DNA of 64,000 nt from Gammaproteobacteria bacterium. Its GTDB lineage: Bacteria > Pseudomonadota > Gammaproteobacteria > SZUA-229. Every line of letters starts with the position of its first letter. Position 1 is the stretch's first letter. The position numbers and the translations under genes were made by a program. The stretch covers positions 62,001-126,000 of the forward strand of contig JAOULX010000008.1 in the NCBI GenBank assembly GCA_029881795.1. The letters run 5' to 3'. A model generated the notes under the pieces. The model searched no databases. It saw nothing but the letters and a program-made list of their open reading frames with translations, and was not told the DNA's origin. Of this stretch, positions 1 to 10,988 are shown in pieces.

Positions 1-887
1 ATTTCGCCACTGTCGTATTTAGGCCCGTTATGGTCACGTGCCCAGCGCTTTGAATGAAATTCAGAAAAGAAATCAAACTCGCCAGCCTTGAAGGCTTCAA
101 GCGCCACTGTCTGGTCTTTGTAATATTTAACCACGACCTTGTCATAGTTATACATGCCCTTTCTGACTGGCAAATCTTTTGCCCAGTAGTTCGGGTTACG
201 CTTGTAAACAATATTTTTACCCAGATCATAGCTTTCGACCAGATAAGGCCCGCTGGTAAGCGGTACCACTTCGGTTAATTTATCGAAGGATGTATCGCCT
301 AGCCATTTTTTAGAAAACACTGGCAAATCGCCAATGATTAGATGCAGTTCAGGGTTTAATTTTTTAAACTCAAAACGGATACGGTATTTATCCAGCACTT
401 TAATCTGCTTTATATCTGCATAGTAAAACCGGTACTGCGGATGTGCTTTATCACTTAGCAGCAGATCAACTGAAAACTTTACATCATTAGCAGTGATTTC
501 AGTGCCGTCTGAAAAGCGTGCCTTTTTGTTTATCCGATAGGTCACTGACAGCTTGTTTTTTGCCAGCTGTATGTCATCTGCCAGTAGACCATAAACACTG
601 AAAGGCTCATCCAGACTTTTTTCGGTCAGTGATTCAAACATCAGCAAATCCACCGCACCGGCGGAAATACCTTTTAGTACAAACGGATTGAAAGAATCAA
701 ACGTGCCAAAGCCGGTTAATGTCAGCTGGCCGCCTTTTTTGGCCGCCGGATTGACATAATCAAAGTGCTTGAAATTTTGCTGATACTTTGGGCTATAACC
801 CATCGCCATCGATGAGGCTGCACTGAGGTTATTGATTGAACTGAGAAACAGCAGACTTATCAGTGTTATTCGGGATAATATTTGCAC
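1..887 (-). CDS. Family 5 extracellular solute-binding protein (YejA-like oligopeptide ABC transporter SBP), C-terminus cut by window edge
   Basis: Reverse-strand translation from GTG at 887: signal peptide, then ...FKHFDYVNPAAKKGGQLTLTGFGTFDSFNPFVLKGISAG...FSDGTEITANDVKFSVDLL..., typical of SBP_bac_5/YejA. Open to base 1. Confidence 0.8.
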   Translation of the reverse strand, partial: MQILSRITLISLLFLSSINNLSAASSMAMGYSPKYQQNFKHFDYVNPAAKKGGQLTLTGFGTFDSFNPFVLKGISAGAVDLLMFESLTEKSLDEPFSVYGLLADDIQLAKNKLSVTYRINKKARFSDGTEITANDVKFSVDLLLSDKAHPQYRFYYADIKQIKVLDKYRIRFEFKKLNPELHLIIGDLPVFSKKWLGDTSFDKLTEVVPLTSGPYLVESYDLGKNIVYKRNPNYWAKDLPVRKGMYNYDKVVVKYYKDQTVALEAFKAGEFDFFSEFHSKRWARDHNGPKYDSGE

Positions 888-1033
888 AATGGGTTCCGTT
901 TTATTCTTATATCTTTATTGCGTGTAATCATTGTCATTATTTGCTTATTTGGCAACTCTTTCAGTTCAAGGTTCCCTGACCTATCCTATCACGGTAGAAT
1001 AACTCCATCATTAAAATAGTTAGGGAGTGGCTA

Positions 1034-1822
1034 ATGGGCTTTTTAAACGGAAAGCGTGCTTTGATTCTTGGTGTTGCCAGTAAAAAATCCATTGCCTGGG
1101 GTATTGCCGAGGCGATGCATCGAGAAGGCGCGGAACTTGCCTTTACCTATCAAAATGAACGCCTTAAAGAACGCGTTGCTAAATACGCCGGTGAACTGGG
1201 TTCAGATATTGTCATTCCCTGCAATGTTGCCGATGATGATGAGATTGAAGCGGTATTTGAGCATCTCGACGATTACTGGGATCACCTCGATATTCTGGTT
1301 CACTCAATCGCTTTTGCCCCCAAAGAACTGCTCGAAGGTGATTATCTCGACAACCTGACCCGTGAAGGCTTTAATATGGCCCACGATATCAGCTCTTACA
1401 GTCTGGCGGCACTGGCCCGAGCCGGTCGTCATATGATGCAGGATCGTGAAGATGCCAGTATTCTCACACTCAGTTATATCGGCGCAGTACGCACCTTTAG
1501 TGGATATAACGTAATGGGACTGGCTAAAGCCTCGCTGGAGGCAAATGTACGCTATCTGGCTGATAACCTTGGCCCCGATGGAATCCGGGTTAATGCGATA
1601 TCAGCCGGCCCAATTCGCACACTGGCTGCATCAGGCATCGGTAGCTTTAAGAAGATTCTTGATCACACAGAAAAAAATGCACCATTGCGGCGAAATGTAA
1701 CGATCGAAGATGTGGGTAATTCGGCAGCGTTTATGACATCTACCTTAGCCCGAGGTATTACCGGTGAGATTCTTTATGTTGATAGTGGCTTTAATATTAT
1801 CGGACTGAAAGATCACGATTAA
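1034..1822 (+). CDS. fabI: Enoyl-[acyl-carrier-protein] reductase (NADH) FabI
   Basis: 262 aa; [40 protein letters not shown], [26 protein letters not shown], typical FabI. Confidence 0.96.
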   Translation: MGFLNGKRALILGVASKKSIAWGIAEAMHREGAELAFTYQNERLKERVAKYAGELGSDIVIPCNVADDDEIEAVFEHLDDYWDHLDILVHSIAFAPKELLEGDYLDNLTREGFNMAHDISSYSLAALARAGRHMMQDREDASILTLSYIGAVRTFSGYNVMGLAKASLEANVRYLADNLGPDGIRVNAISAGPIRTLAASGIGSFKKILDHTEKNAPLRRNVTIEDVGNSAAFMTSTLARGITGEILYVDSGFNIIGLKDHD

Positions 1823-1848
1823 GTTTTAGTATTACCCACTTACCTAGC

Positions 1849-1887
1849 GCACAAAAAAAGGCAGCATAAGCTGTCTTTTTTTGTGTC
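1849..1887. terminator. Bidirectional rho-independent terminator between convergent fabI and the symporter gene
   Basis: cacaaaaaaaggcagc-ataa-gctgtctttttttgtg: hairpin flanked by A-tract and T-tract. Confidence 0.8.
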
Positions 1888-1901
1888 GGCATTTCATGCC
1901 G

Positions 1902-3209
1902 CTAATGCTTCAGAATATTTTTTTCACCCTGTAATTTACCAATTACAACGGCAGCAACAGAGTCACTGAAGATATTGACTGAAGTACGGCACATATCAAG
2001 CACACGATCGACTGCTATGATCAGTCCTACCGCTTCCATCGGCAAACCGATTGCAGCTAGAATGATGGTAATAGCCACCAAACTGGCAGAAGGAATTCCG
2101 GCCACCCCTATTGAGGTCAGTAATGCCACCAGCACGATGGTAAATTGCTGAGCAAAGGATAAATCAAGACCATAAGCCTGTGCAATAAAGATTGCCGCAA
2201 CGCATTCATACAACGCCGTGCCATCCATATTGATGGTTGCGCCTAAAGGCAGAACAAAACTACTGGTTTTGTTAGAGACACCTGCATTTTTTTCAACACA
2301 TTCCATTGTTACCGGCAAAGTAGCCGATGATGATGCGGTTGAAAATGCCGTTAATAAAGCCGGCGACATGGCTTTGTGATGACGATACGGATTGCTAACA
2401 CCAGCGACGTATTTCAATATCAGTGGTAGGGTAATAAGCATGTGAATTAACAATGCGGCAAACACCGAAAGTGCAAACATGCCCAGAGTTTCAATCAGGT
2501 TAAAGAATTTTTCAGGATTACCGGCCGGATCTATATCTGAAACCACTTTAGCCACCAGTCCAAACACACCCAGTGGTGCAAAGCGCATGACAAGGTCGGT
2601 GATTTTCATCATGGTTTCAAAAATACCATTCCAAAAATGTTTTTGAGTGATGGCATGATCGGTACTGATACCACTCATGAAATAACCAAATAACAGACTA
2701 AAGAAAATCAGTCCCAACATCTGACCATCGGCTGCAGCTGCTACGATATTAGTTGGTATCATCCGTAAAAAAACATCTACGATATCACCGGCTCCACGTC
2801 CCTCTACTTTTTCAGAGAAGCTACTGGTTTCAACTTGTAAACCAATTTTATCCTTAGCCGCTTCACCGTCGATAATTCCCGGTTCTACATAGTTCACAAC
2901 CATTAAGCCAACGATAATGGCCAGCAGACTGCTTAGCAGATAAAAGATCAGGGTCTTGCCGCCTAAACGGCCTATTTCGGGACCGCTGCCGAGACCGGCC
3001 ACACCGACAATAATCGATGAGAAGACCAGTGGCACGATAAGCATTTTCAATGCCTGAAGAAAAAGCGCGCCAATGAATGCAAAAATCTGATTGAAACTGA
3101 CACCCAGTATCGCCGCATCTTTACCGGTGAGATATCCGGCAAAAACTGCCAGCAACAAAGCGAGCAGTATTTTCCAATGCGCGCCTAAATTTTTATATTT
3201 ACTCCACAT
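1902..3209 (-). CDS. Dicarboxylate/amino acid:cation (Na+ or H+) symporter, DAACS family
   Basis: 435 aa; ...FSTASSSATLPVTMECVEKNAGVSNKTSSFVLPLGATINMDGTALYE... is the DAACS signature. Confidence 0.92.
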   Translation of the reverse strand: MWSKYKNLGAHWKILLALLLAVFAGYLTGKDAAILGVSFNQIFAFIGALFLQALKMLIVPLVFSSIIVGVAGLGSGPEIGRLGGKTLIFYLLSSLLAIIVGLMVVNYVEPGIIDGEAAKDKIGLQVETSSFSEKVEGRGAGDIVDVFLRMIPTNIVAAAADGQMLGLIFFSLLFGYFMSGISTDHAITQKHFWNGIFETMMKITDLVMRFAPLGVFGLVAKVVSDIDPAGNPEKFFNLIETLGMFALSVFAALLIHMLITLPLILKYVAGVSNPYRHHKAMSPALLTAFSTASSSATLPVTMECVEKNAGVSNKTSSFVLPLGATINMDGTALYECVAAIFIAQAYGLDLSFAQQFTIVLVALLTSIGVAGIPSASLVAITIILAAIGLPMEAVGLIIAVDRVLDMCRTSVNIFSDSVAAVVIGKLQGEKNILKH

Positions 3210-3237
3210 TGCTACTGCCCTTATATCTGCTTGTTAT

Positions 3238-5154
3238 TTATTCAGCACTTTTTTCTGGAATATAAATCTCTGAATTTTCTCTGATAGCTGCAACGACAGC
3301 GCTGAACTCTTTATTTGCGAGCTGAGTATTGAGCCCTGATACGGTTTTAGCATCGGTTGTGACAGACTCTGCTGATGCATCCTTAACAGCTGAAACGGCA
3401 ACTACTGCAGCATTACCATTACTTAAAGTGATCTGCTGAAAACTTACCATATCAGCAGCAGGTCTTGATAATCTGAAAGCACTCTGGCTAACTTCACGTG
3501 CAGCCTTATCACTATCACGTTTTACCAGACCAATTGTTTTAGCATTATTTTTTAACGCTGCCGTTTGCTTACGCCAGTTTTTCAGACTGCTGTCAGCTTT
3601 AATAGCTGCTGCCAGTTCTGCAGCTGACTCAGTCGCCATTTTTTTAGCCATATTTGACTTTAATTCAGCAATGATAGCTGCTTTGACCGAATCAAAACTT
3701 TTTGAGCTGGCTGCTTTATGTTGATTAACACGGATGACGACAACATGCTTATTCGAGATCTCAATCGCATCGCTGTTCAGACGTTCTTTTATAATGCTGT
3801 CTTCAAAGGCCGCGTTTCTGACTTTTGCGTTGGTCGCAATACCGCTGCCGCTATTTCGGTTAAAGAGAGCAGTTTTTTGCACTGGCAGACTGAGTTGTTC
3901 AGAAACAAGATCCAGACTTTCAGGATTCTCATAGGCTAAATTAGCCAGTTGTTCTGCTTTTTCAAAAAACAGATTCTGCACAGCCGATTCCTTAAGATCT
4001 TTTTCGATAGATGCTTTTTTGGCTGCCAGCGTTTCAACCTTAGGTGTTTGTATCTCATCCAGTTTTATAATATGAAAACCAAATTCGGTACGCACAACAG
4101 CACTTTGCTGACCTTTCTTTAATTTATACAGAGCTTCTTCAAACGGTTTTACCATCATGCCTTTTGAAACCAGACCGAGATCACCACCGTTTTCAGCAGA
4201 ACCTGTATCGTCTGAATATTTTTTAGCCAGCGTTGCAAACTTTCCACCTGCAGCCAGTTCTTTTTCAATCTTTTTGATTTTCTCTTCTGCTGCACGCTTC
4301 TCATCCGCTTTTGCATCGGAAGCCAGGTTTACTAAAATGTGCCGGGCTTTTCGCTGCTCATTGGATTTAGTATTTGCCACATAAGCGTCATAACTCTTCT
4401 GTATATCTGCATCACTAACAGGTACTTCAGCGGCTATCTGTTCTGATTTAAGCTCAATATACTGCAGACTGACCTGCTCAGGATTCATATAACGGAATGT
4501 GTTTTGCTGATAATACTGTTTTGCATCTTCAGCAGAAACCGTTGTCTTGCTGATAAAATCGCTGACTTTAAATTCTGCCAGACTGATTTCACGCTGCTGA
4601 TCTTTCAGCAGCTGCTGCGCTTTCATATCTGACTCAGTACTGATGGCACTCGCCATCAGTGTGTCCTGAACGTGACCGCTTGATAATTCCTGACGATACA
4701 AGGCTTCAAAACCTGCCAGACTCATGCCCTGACTGTGGAGCACTTTTTCATAAAGACTCTGTGAGAACTGACCGTCTTCTTTAAAGGCATCTATCGATCT
4801 GATAGCAGCAGCCAGTGAGTTATCGGCAATCGCGTAACCGATTTTATTGGCGTATTGATTCAGGGCTTCGGTCGCAATCAGCTGATTTAAAACCTGTTCT
4901 TTAAGCAATTTATCGTAGGCTTCACTTTTCGGCATATTGTTACCGAACATCTGCTGCATTCGCGCCCGTTGTTGTGACAATGCACGATCAAACTGGGCTG
5001 GTGTTATTTCAGTATCATTAACTTTAGCAACAACTTTATTTCCGCCTACATCCAGATATGACTGAATACCCCACAATGCGAAAGGTACACTAATCAGAGC
5101 AACGATAACCCAACCTAACCAACCTTGAATACGATCATTAATTGACTGCAACAT
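3238..5154 (-). CDS. ppiD: Peptidyl-prolyl cis-trans isomerase PpiD (SurA_N plus parvulin domain)
   Basis: 638 aa; N-terminal TM (MLQSINDRIQGWLGWVIVALISVPFALWGIQSYL) and rotamase motif ARHILV...YSDDTGSAENGGDLGLVSKGMMVKPFEEALY. Confidence 0.92.
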   Translation of the reverse strand: MLQSINDRIQGWLGWVIVALISVPFALWGIQSYLDVGGNKVVAKVNDTEITPAQFDRALSQQRARMQQMFGNNMPKSEAYDKLLKEQVLNQLIATEALNQYANKIGYAIADNSLAAAIRSIDAFKEDGQFSQSLYEKVLHSQGMSLAGFEALYRQELSSGHVQDTLMASAISTESDMKAQQLLKDQQREISLAEFKVSDFISKTTVSAEDAKQYYQQNTFRYMNPEQVSLQYIELKSEQIAAEVPVSDADIQKSYDAYVANTKSNEQRKARHILVNLASDAKADEKRAAEEKIKKIEKELAAGGKFATLAKKYSDDTGSAENGGDLGLVSKGMMVKPFEEALYKLKKGQQSAVVRTEFGFHIIKLDEIQTPKVETLAAKKASIEKDLKESAVQNLFFEKAEQLANLAYENPESLDLVSEQLSLPVQKTALFNRNSGSGIATNAKVRNAAFEDSIIKERLNSDAIEISNKHVVVIRVNQHKAASSKSFDSVKAAIIAELKSNMAKKMATESAAELAAAIKADSSLKNWRKQTAALKNNAKTIGLVKRDSDKAAREVSQSAFRLSRPAADMVSFQQITLSNGNAAVVAVSAVKDASAESVTTDAKTVSGLNTQLANKEFSAVVAAIRENSEIYIPEKSAE

Positions 5155-5401
5155 CTTTGTAAAGTGTCCTTTATTTTTTTCCGCAATACCCAGTCTGTTC
5201 GAGTATTGAAATTAATAATTAATTCTGAATGCGAACAGAAACCCGCTATATATTATTTTTTCAGTCTGATTCAGCTATGGTGAATTCACTGATGATATTT
5301 TTTACCGCAGTAAATTGCAGCAGACGAAATGATACTATATGTCGACTGGATTGTCGCAAAGAAAATAACGCAAAGATGGGACTGAAACAGCTAAATCCTG
5401 A

Positions 5402-5478
5402 TGGCGGAGCGGACGGGACTCGAACCCGCGACCCCCGGCGTGACAGGCCGGTATTCTAACCAGCTGAACTACCGCTCC
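5402..5478 (-). tRNA. tRNA-Asp(GTC), CCA encoded
   Basis: Reverse strand GGAGCGGTAGTTCAGCTGGTTAGAATACCGGCCTGTCACGCCGGGGGTCGCGGGTTCGAGTCCCGTCCGCTCCGCCA folds as a cloverleaf; anticodon GTC. Confidence 0.97.
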
Positions 5479-5510
5479 GCAGGAATTATTGTCAATTTGT
5501 TTCAGGTTAA

Positions 5511-5587
5511 TGGCGGAGCGGACGGGACTCGAACCCGCGACCCCCGGCGTGACAGGCCGGTATTCTAACCAGCTGAACTACCGCTCC
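5511..5587 (-). tRNA. tRNA-Asp(GTC), second copy, CCA encoded
   Basis: Same 77-nt sequence as 5402-5478. Confidence 0.97.
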
Positions 5588-5624
5588 TGGTAACTAAACC
5601 AATACTATTGGAATTAATAGTATG

Positions 5625-5700
5625 TGGTGGGTGGTGAGGGAGTCGAACCCCCGACATTCGCCTTGTAAGGGCGACGCTCTACCAGCTGAGCTAACCACCC
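5625..5700 (-). tRNA. tRNA-Val(TAC), CCA encoded
   Basis: Reverse strand GGGTGGTTAGCTCAGCTGGTAGAGCGTCGCCCTTACAAGGCGAATGTCGGGGGTTCGACTCCCTCACCACCCACCA; anticodon TAC in loop CTTACAA. Confidence 0.97.
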
Positions 5701-5717
5701 TTATCTGAGAACGCGCG

Positions 5718-5990
5718 CTAGTTTACAGCATCCTTAAGGGCTTTGCCAGGCTTAAATGCAGGCACTTTTGCAGCAGCAATTTGAATTTCTGCACCTGTTT
5801 GTGGGTTACGACCAACACGTGCAGCACGTTCGCGAACCAGATAGGTACCAAATCCAACGATAGTTACCTGATCACCATTTTTTAACGCGCCAGTTACAGC
5901 ACCAATAAATGCATCAACCGCTTTGCCGGCAGCTGCTTTTGATAAATCTGCAGTTTCAGCAACTGATTCAACTAATTCTGTTTTATTCAT
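5718..5990 (-). CDS. hupB: DNA-binding protein HU (HupB type)
   Basis: 90 aa; [66 protein letters not shown]. Confidence 0.95.
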   Translation of the reverse strand: MNKTELVESVAETADLSKAAAGKAVDAFIGAVTGALKNGDQVTIVGFGTYLVRERAARVGRNPQTGAEIQIAAAKVPAFKPGKALKDAVN

Positions 5991-6173
5991 TCGATAGCCT
6001 TTTAATGGTTTTTTTATAAAATTATTTATAATTTAAAAATACTGGCGTTGTTCAAAATTTCAACGCCATTAAATACTCAACAGAGTAAAAACTCGGAGTG
6101 ACAACCAACATATAAATTATTACTACGTTGGTTGCCGCAATTTTATACCAGCCATAGCCCGCCCGGTCAATGA

Positions 6174-8618
6174 TTAATGATGAGAAACATTGCCGGATTT
6201 TTTATTTTCAGACTTGGATTTACGACGAACGGCAGCAGATTCTTTATCACCGTCACCCTCTTTTAAGGCCGTCGGCTGATATTGCAAAGCAAATTCCAGC
6301 GCCTGCTCAATCCACTGAACTGGCTGAACATCAAGCTTTTCTAATATGTTTTTAGGGATCTCAGCAAGATCTTTACGATTTTCTTCTGGGATTAATACGG
6401 TTTTAATACCACCACGATGAGCCGCCAATAACTTTTCTTTAAGTCCGCCTATGGGTAATACTTCACCGCGCAGAGTAATCTCACCCGTCATAGCCACATC
6501 AGCTCTGACGGGAATAGCGGTCAGAGACGATGTTAATGCCACACACATAGCTACCCCTGCACTCGGTCCATCTTTTGGCGTAGCACCCTCAGGAACATGT
6601 ATATGGATATCTTTGTTTTCATGGAAGCCTTCTGCAAGACCCAGTACCGCTGCACGGCTTCTGACCACAGACATTGCTGCCTGAATGGATTCCTGCATCA
6701 CATCACCAAGCTGCCCGGTATAAGATAATTTACCTTTACCCGACATCACTGCTGCTTCGATGCTCAATAGTTCACCACCGACTTCGGTCCATGCCAGACC
6801 GGTTACCTGACCAATTTGATCATTTTCTTCGGCCAGACCAAAGCGGAAACGTCTTACACCAAGATATTTATCAAGGTTTTTAGAGGTTACATTGGTCTTT
6901 TTATTAGTTGGTTTGAGCAGTATATCCTTAACAACTTTTCGACAAATTTTGGCAATTTCTCGCTCCAGATTACGAACACCAGCCTCACGCGTATAATAAT
7001 GCACGATATCTAATAAGGCGCCATCGGAAATGCTGATTTCATCAGGCTTCAGTCCGTTATCTTTAATTTGTTTCACCGCCAGATAATTTTTTGCAATATT
7101 AACTTTTTCATCTTCGGTATAACCTGCCAGTCGAATCACTTCCATCCGGTCAAGTAATGGTCCCGGAATATTCATGCTGTTCGAAGTAGCGATAAACATA
7201 ACGTCGGACAGGTCAAAATCGACTTCGAGATAATGATCACCGAAAGTATGGTTTTGTTCCGGGTCCAACACCTCAAGCAAAGCAGAGGCTGGATCACCCC
7301 GGAAATCGTTTGCCATTTTATCGATTTCATCGAGCAGAAATAACGGATTGCGTGTACCCACTTTACTCAAATTTTGGATAACCTTACCCGGCATCGAGCC
7401 AATATAGGTGCGCCGATGACCACGTATCTCTGCTTCATCTCTGACACCACCCAAGGCCATCCGCGTAAACTTACGGTTGGTTGCGTTTGCAATCGAACGT
7501 CCCAGTGAAGTTTTACCCACACCTGGCGGCCCTACCAGACATAAAATAGGTCCTTTTAATTTTTTAACTCGCTGTTGTACTGCGAGATATTCCAGAATAC
7601 GTTCTTTGACTTTTTCCAAACCGAAATGATCAGCATCCAACACATCACTGGCTTTGGCCAGATCATTACTTATTTTGCTGCGTTTTTTCCATGGGCAACC
7701 GGTCAGCCAGTCGATGTAATTTCTGACCACAGTAGCTTCTGCAGACATTGGCGACATCATTTTTAATTTGCTGAGTTCTGCCTCCGCCTTCTTTTGAGCT
7801 TCTTTGCTCATTCCGGCTTTTTCAATGCGCTGCTCTATTTCTTCAACTTCATTGGGCACATCATCCATATCACCCAGTTCTTTCTGAATCGCTTTCATCT
7901 GCTCATTCAGATAATATTCACGCTGACTTTTTTCCATTTGCGTTTTAACGCGACCACGAATACGTTTTTCGATCTGCAATAAATCAATCTCTGCATCGAT
8001 CAGACTCATCAAATATTCCAGGCGGGCAGCCACATCTGAAATTTCAAGAATCTTTTGCTTCTCTTCAATTTTAAGCGACATATGTGCCGCAATGGTATCT
8101 GATAAACGAGCCGGTGAATCTATACCCGCCAGTGAGGTCAAAATTTCTGGTGGTACTTTTTTATTTAATTTCACGTACTGGTCAAAAACACCAAGTATCG
8201 AACGCGACAGAACTTCCAGTTCACGATCATTACTTTCTTCATCGGTTTCCAGCAGATCGTATTCGGCGGTAAAAAACTCTTCTGAATCTTTAAGATTTTT
8301 TACTACGGCACGCTGAGCGCCTTCAACCAGTACTTTTATCGTACCGTCGGGCAGTTTTAGAAGCTGCAATACGGTTGATAAGGTACCAATTTGGTGCAGG
8401 TCTTCGATCCCTGGCTCATCAATATCAGCACTCTTCTGAGCCACCAAAAGAATTTTCTTGTTAGCAGACATGGCCGTATCAAGCGCTTTGATCGACTTGT
8501 CCCGGCCTACGAATAATGGAATGACCATATGTGGATAAACCACAACATCACGCAATGGCAGTAATGGAATGGGCTGATGCTCGTCTGACATTACATCGGT
8601 ATTTTCTGGGCTGGTCAC
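6174..8618 (-). CDS. lon: ATP-dependent protease Lon (GTG start; alternative ATG at MSDEHQPI)
   Basis: 814 aa; Walker [31 protein letters not shown], catalytic [11 protein letters not shown]. Confidence 0.97.
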   Translation of the reverse strand: MTSPENTDVMSDEHQPIPLLPLRDVVVYPHMVIPLFVGRDKSIKALDTAMSANKKILLVAQKSADIDEPGIEDLHQIGTLSTVLQLLKLPDGTIKVLVEGAQRAVVKNLKDSEEFFTAEYDLLETDEESNDRELEVLSRSILGVFDQYVKLNKKVPPEILTSLAGIDSPARLSDTIAAHMSLKIEEKQKILEISDVAARLEYLMSLIDAEIDLLQIEKRIRGRVKTQMEKSQREYYLNEQMKAIQKELGDMDDVPNEVEEIEQRIEKAGMSKEAQKKAEAELSKLKMMSPMSAEATVVRNYIDWLTGCPWKKRSKISNDLAKASDVLDADHFGLEKVKERILEYLAVQQRVKKLKGPILCLVGPPGVGKTSLGRSIANATNRKFTRMALGGVRDEAEIRGHRRTYIGSMPGKVIQNLSKVGTRNPLFLLDEIDKMANDFRGDPASALLEVLDPEQNHTFGDHYLEVDFDLSDVMFIATSNSMNIPGPLLDRMEVIRLAGYTEDEKVNIAKNYLAVKQIKDNGLKPDEISISDGALLDIVHYYTREAGVRNLEREIAKICRKVVKDILLKPTNKKTNVTSKNLDKYLGVRRFRFGLAEENDQIGQVTGLAWTEVGGELLSIEAAVMSGKGKLSYTGQLGDVMQESIQAAMSVVRSRAAVLGLAEGFHENKDIHIHVPEGATPKDGPSAGVAMCVALTSSLTAIPVRADVAMTGEITLRGEVLPIGGLKEKLLAAHRGGIKTVLIPEENRKDLAEIPKNILEKLDVQPVQWIEQALEFALQYQPTALKEGDGDKESAAVRRKSKSENKKSGNVSHH

Positions 8619-8674
8619 GTTACTTACCTCTTAATATAGCTCGCGTATCGGCTAACAAATAACTGTATTCGCTA

Positions 8675-8703
8675 AAATTGGGGATGCGAACAGTTATTTC
8701 AAC
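8675..8703 (-). promoter_or_regulatory. Putative sigma-32 (RpoH) heat-shock promoter of lon
   Basis: Reverse strand gTTGAAA-13 nt-CCCCAaTTT, close to the RpoH consensus CTTGAAA-N11-16-CCCCATnT, 56 bp upstream of the lon start. Confidence 0.7.
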
Positions 8704-8735
8704 CCCGAATTAAGAATATGTTTGATTATTTCAGA

Positions 8736-8771
8736 ACAAAAAAAACCGCGTTCTTGACGCGGCTTTTTTAA
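8736..8771 (-). terminator. Rho-independent terminator downstream of clpX
   Basis: Reverse strand gccgcgtcaagaacgcggttttttttg: 5-6 bp GC stem plus T-tract, directly after the clpX stop. Confidence 0.8.
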
Positions 8772-10052
8772 TTAGCTTTTTGATGCGGCCTGCTTCAGCT
8801 CTTCACCCTCAATCACCAGATATGGCTCAGAGCCTTCATTGATGACGGATTCATCGATCACTACCTTATGAACATTCTCCATAGACGGCAGCTCATACAT
8901 GGTATCCAGCAAAGCATGCTCCAGAATGGTTCGTAGACCCCTAGCACCTGTTTTGCGCTCCATTGCTTTACTTGCAATAGCATGTAAAGCATCATCGCGG
9001 ATTTCAAGCTCGGCATCTTCCATTTCAAACAATTTACTGTATTGTTTAATCAAAGCGTTTTTCGGCTTGGTCAGGATCGTAATCAGAGCCTCTTCGTCCA
9101 GTTCATTTAGGGTTGCAACCACCGGTAAGCGGCCAACAAACTCAGGGATCAGTCCAAAGCGAATCAGATCGTCAGCTTCCATCTCTTTGAGAATATCGCT
9201 GGATTTGCTTTCTGTGTCTTTACTGCGAACTTCAGCTGAGAAGCCAATGCCGCTTTTTTCAGTACGATTCTGAATTACTTTATCCAGTCCAGCGAAAGCG
9301 CCGCCACAGATGAACAGGATATTTGACGTATCCACTTGCAAGAATTCTTGCTGTGGATGCTTACGACCACCCTGAGGCGGTACAGAAGCAACTGTGCCTT
9401 CAATCAGTTTAAGCAGGGCTTGCTGAACGCCTTCACCGGAAACATCACGGGTAATCGATGGGTTATCTGATTTTCTTGAAATCTTGTCAATTTCATCAAT
9501 ATAAACGATGCCTGTCTGTGCTTTATCAACATCGTAATCGCATTTTTGTAGTAACTTCTGGATGATGTTTTCAACATCTTCACCGACATAGCCGGCTTCT
9601 GTTAAAGTCGTTGCATCAGCAATAATAAACGGCACATTTAACATCCGCGCCAGCGTTTCAGCCAGCAGCGTTTTACCGGAACCGGTCGGCCCGATCAGCA
9701 GAATATTACTTTTAGATAATTCGACATCGCCAGACTTGTTCATGGCTTCGAGTCGTTTGTAATGATTATAAACAGCCACCGCCAGAACTTTTTTAGCCTG
9801 TTCCTGACCTATGACATAATCATCCAACAGGACATTGATTTCTTTAGGTTTTGGTAATTTATCAACCGCTTCAGTTGACTGCTCCTGCAGTTCTTCCTGA
9901 ATAATGTCGTTACACAATTCAACACATTCATCACAAACGAAAACAGACGGACCTGCAATCAGCTTTTTAACTTCATTCTGACTTTTTCCACAGAATGAAC
10001 AATACAGCAATTTACCAGAATCCTGATTCTCGTCTTTAGTATTATCACTCAT
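8772..10052 (-). CDS. clpX: ATP-dependent Clp protease ATP-binding subunit ClpX
   Basis: 426 aa; N-terminal C4 zinc finger (CSFCGKSQ...CDECVELC), [15 protein letters not shown], ClpX C-domain. Confidence 0.97.
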   Translation of the reverse strand: MSDNTKDENQDSGKLLYCSFCGKSQNEVKKLIAGPSVFVCDECVELCNDIIQEELQEQSTEAVDKLPKPKEINVLLDDYVIGQEQAKKVLAVAVYNHYKRLEAMNKSGDVELSKSNILLIGPTGSGKTLLAETLARMLNVPFIIADATTLTEAGYVGEDVENIIQKLLQKCDYDVDKAQTGIVYIDEIDKISRKSDNPSITRDVSGEGVQQALLKLIEGTVASVPPQGGRKHPQQEFLQVDTSNILFICGGAFAGLDKVIQNRTEKSGIGFSAEVRSKDTESKSSDILKEMEADDLIRFGLIPEFVGRLPVVATLNELDEEALITILTKPKNALIKQYSKLFEMEDAELEIRDDALHAIASKAMERKTGARGLRTILEHALLDTMYELPSMENVHKVVIDESVINEGSEPYLVIEGEELKQAASKS

Positions 10053-10348
10053 CAGTATTACCTCTAACCCTAACTTTAATCTAACCTTGAACGATATATG
10101 TACCTAATTCAAGACACAAAACGCAGGGCCATATCCTTAATTCTAGTCAATTTTCATTATTTTTTGTAATGATTACTTTATCAGGCTTACATCAAATTAA
10201 AAGCCCTATTTCGACAAACGTGCTAAATCCATCGCCCACTAGCTGAGTGTAGCGAATCTTGCTTCAAAAGGACAATGAGAAATGAGAAAAATAAACCTTA
10301 TTTGCTGCTCGCGACCTGTGATCACGAGCTGACAGATAATCCGTTTAG

Positions 10349-10972
10349 CTACCGTGTTTCAAGCACCGAATCGATCAAACCATACTCTGCAGCCTGACTC
10401 GATGACATGAAATTATCACGATCAGTATCTTTAGCAATGGTTTCGATATCCTGACCGGTATGTTTGGCTAGAATGCCATTGAGCTTTTCACGCATATTCA
10501 AAATCTCACGGGCATGGATATCAATGTCCGTCGCTTGTCCCTGAAAACCACCTAAAGGCTGATGAATCATGACACGTGAGTTTGGCAGCGCAAAACGTTT
10601 GCCTTCTGCACCACCAGCCAGCAGTAATGAACCCATGCTGGCAGCCTGACCGATACACAAGGTACTGACATCTGGCTTGATAAACTGCATGGTATCGTAG
10701 ATAGCCATACCGGACGTCACGACACCACCTGGAGAATTAATATAAATCGAAATATCTTTATCCGGATTTTCAGATTCCAGGAATAATAGCTGAGCCACAA
10801 CCAGGTTAGCCATGTGATCTTCAATCTGGCCTACGATGAAAATAACACGTTCCTTTAATAAACGTGAATAAATATCATATGAACGCTCACCGCGTGGTGT
10901 TTGCTCGATGACCATTGGTACTAATTGCGACATTACATCCATTGCGCCATTATTTCCGCTATTAAAACTCAT
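10349..10972 (-). CDS. clpP: ATP-dependent Clp protease proteolytic subunit ClpP
   Basis: 207 aa; [16 protein letters not shown] (Ser) and [15 protein letters not shown] (His). Confidence 0.97.
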   Translation of the reverse strand: MSFNSGNNGAMDVMSQLVPMVIEQTPRGERSYDIYSRLLKERVIFIVGQIEDHMANLVVAQLLFLESENPDKDISIYINSPGGVVTSGMAIYDTMQFIKPDVSTLCIGQAASMGSLLLAGGAEGKRFALPNSRVMIHQPLGGFQGQATDIDIHAREILNMREKLNGILAKHTGQDIETIAKDTDRDNFMSSSQAAEYGLIDSVLETR

Positions 10973-10988
10973 TTAGATCCCCTAGTAC

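Noticed and set aside
5229-5459. 76-aa + strand ORF running into tRNA-Asp
   Set aside because: The C-terminus (GADGTRTRDPRRDRPVF) is the known artefact of translating tRNA-Asp antisense.
8899-9273. 124-aa + strand ORF opposite clpX
   Set aside because: Ser-rich shadow ORF against a conserved gene.
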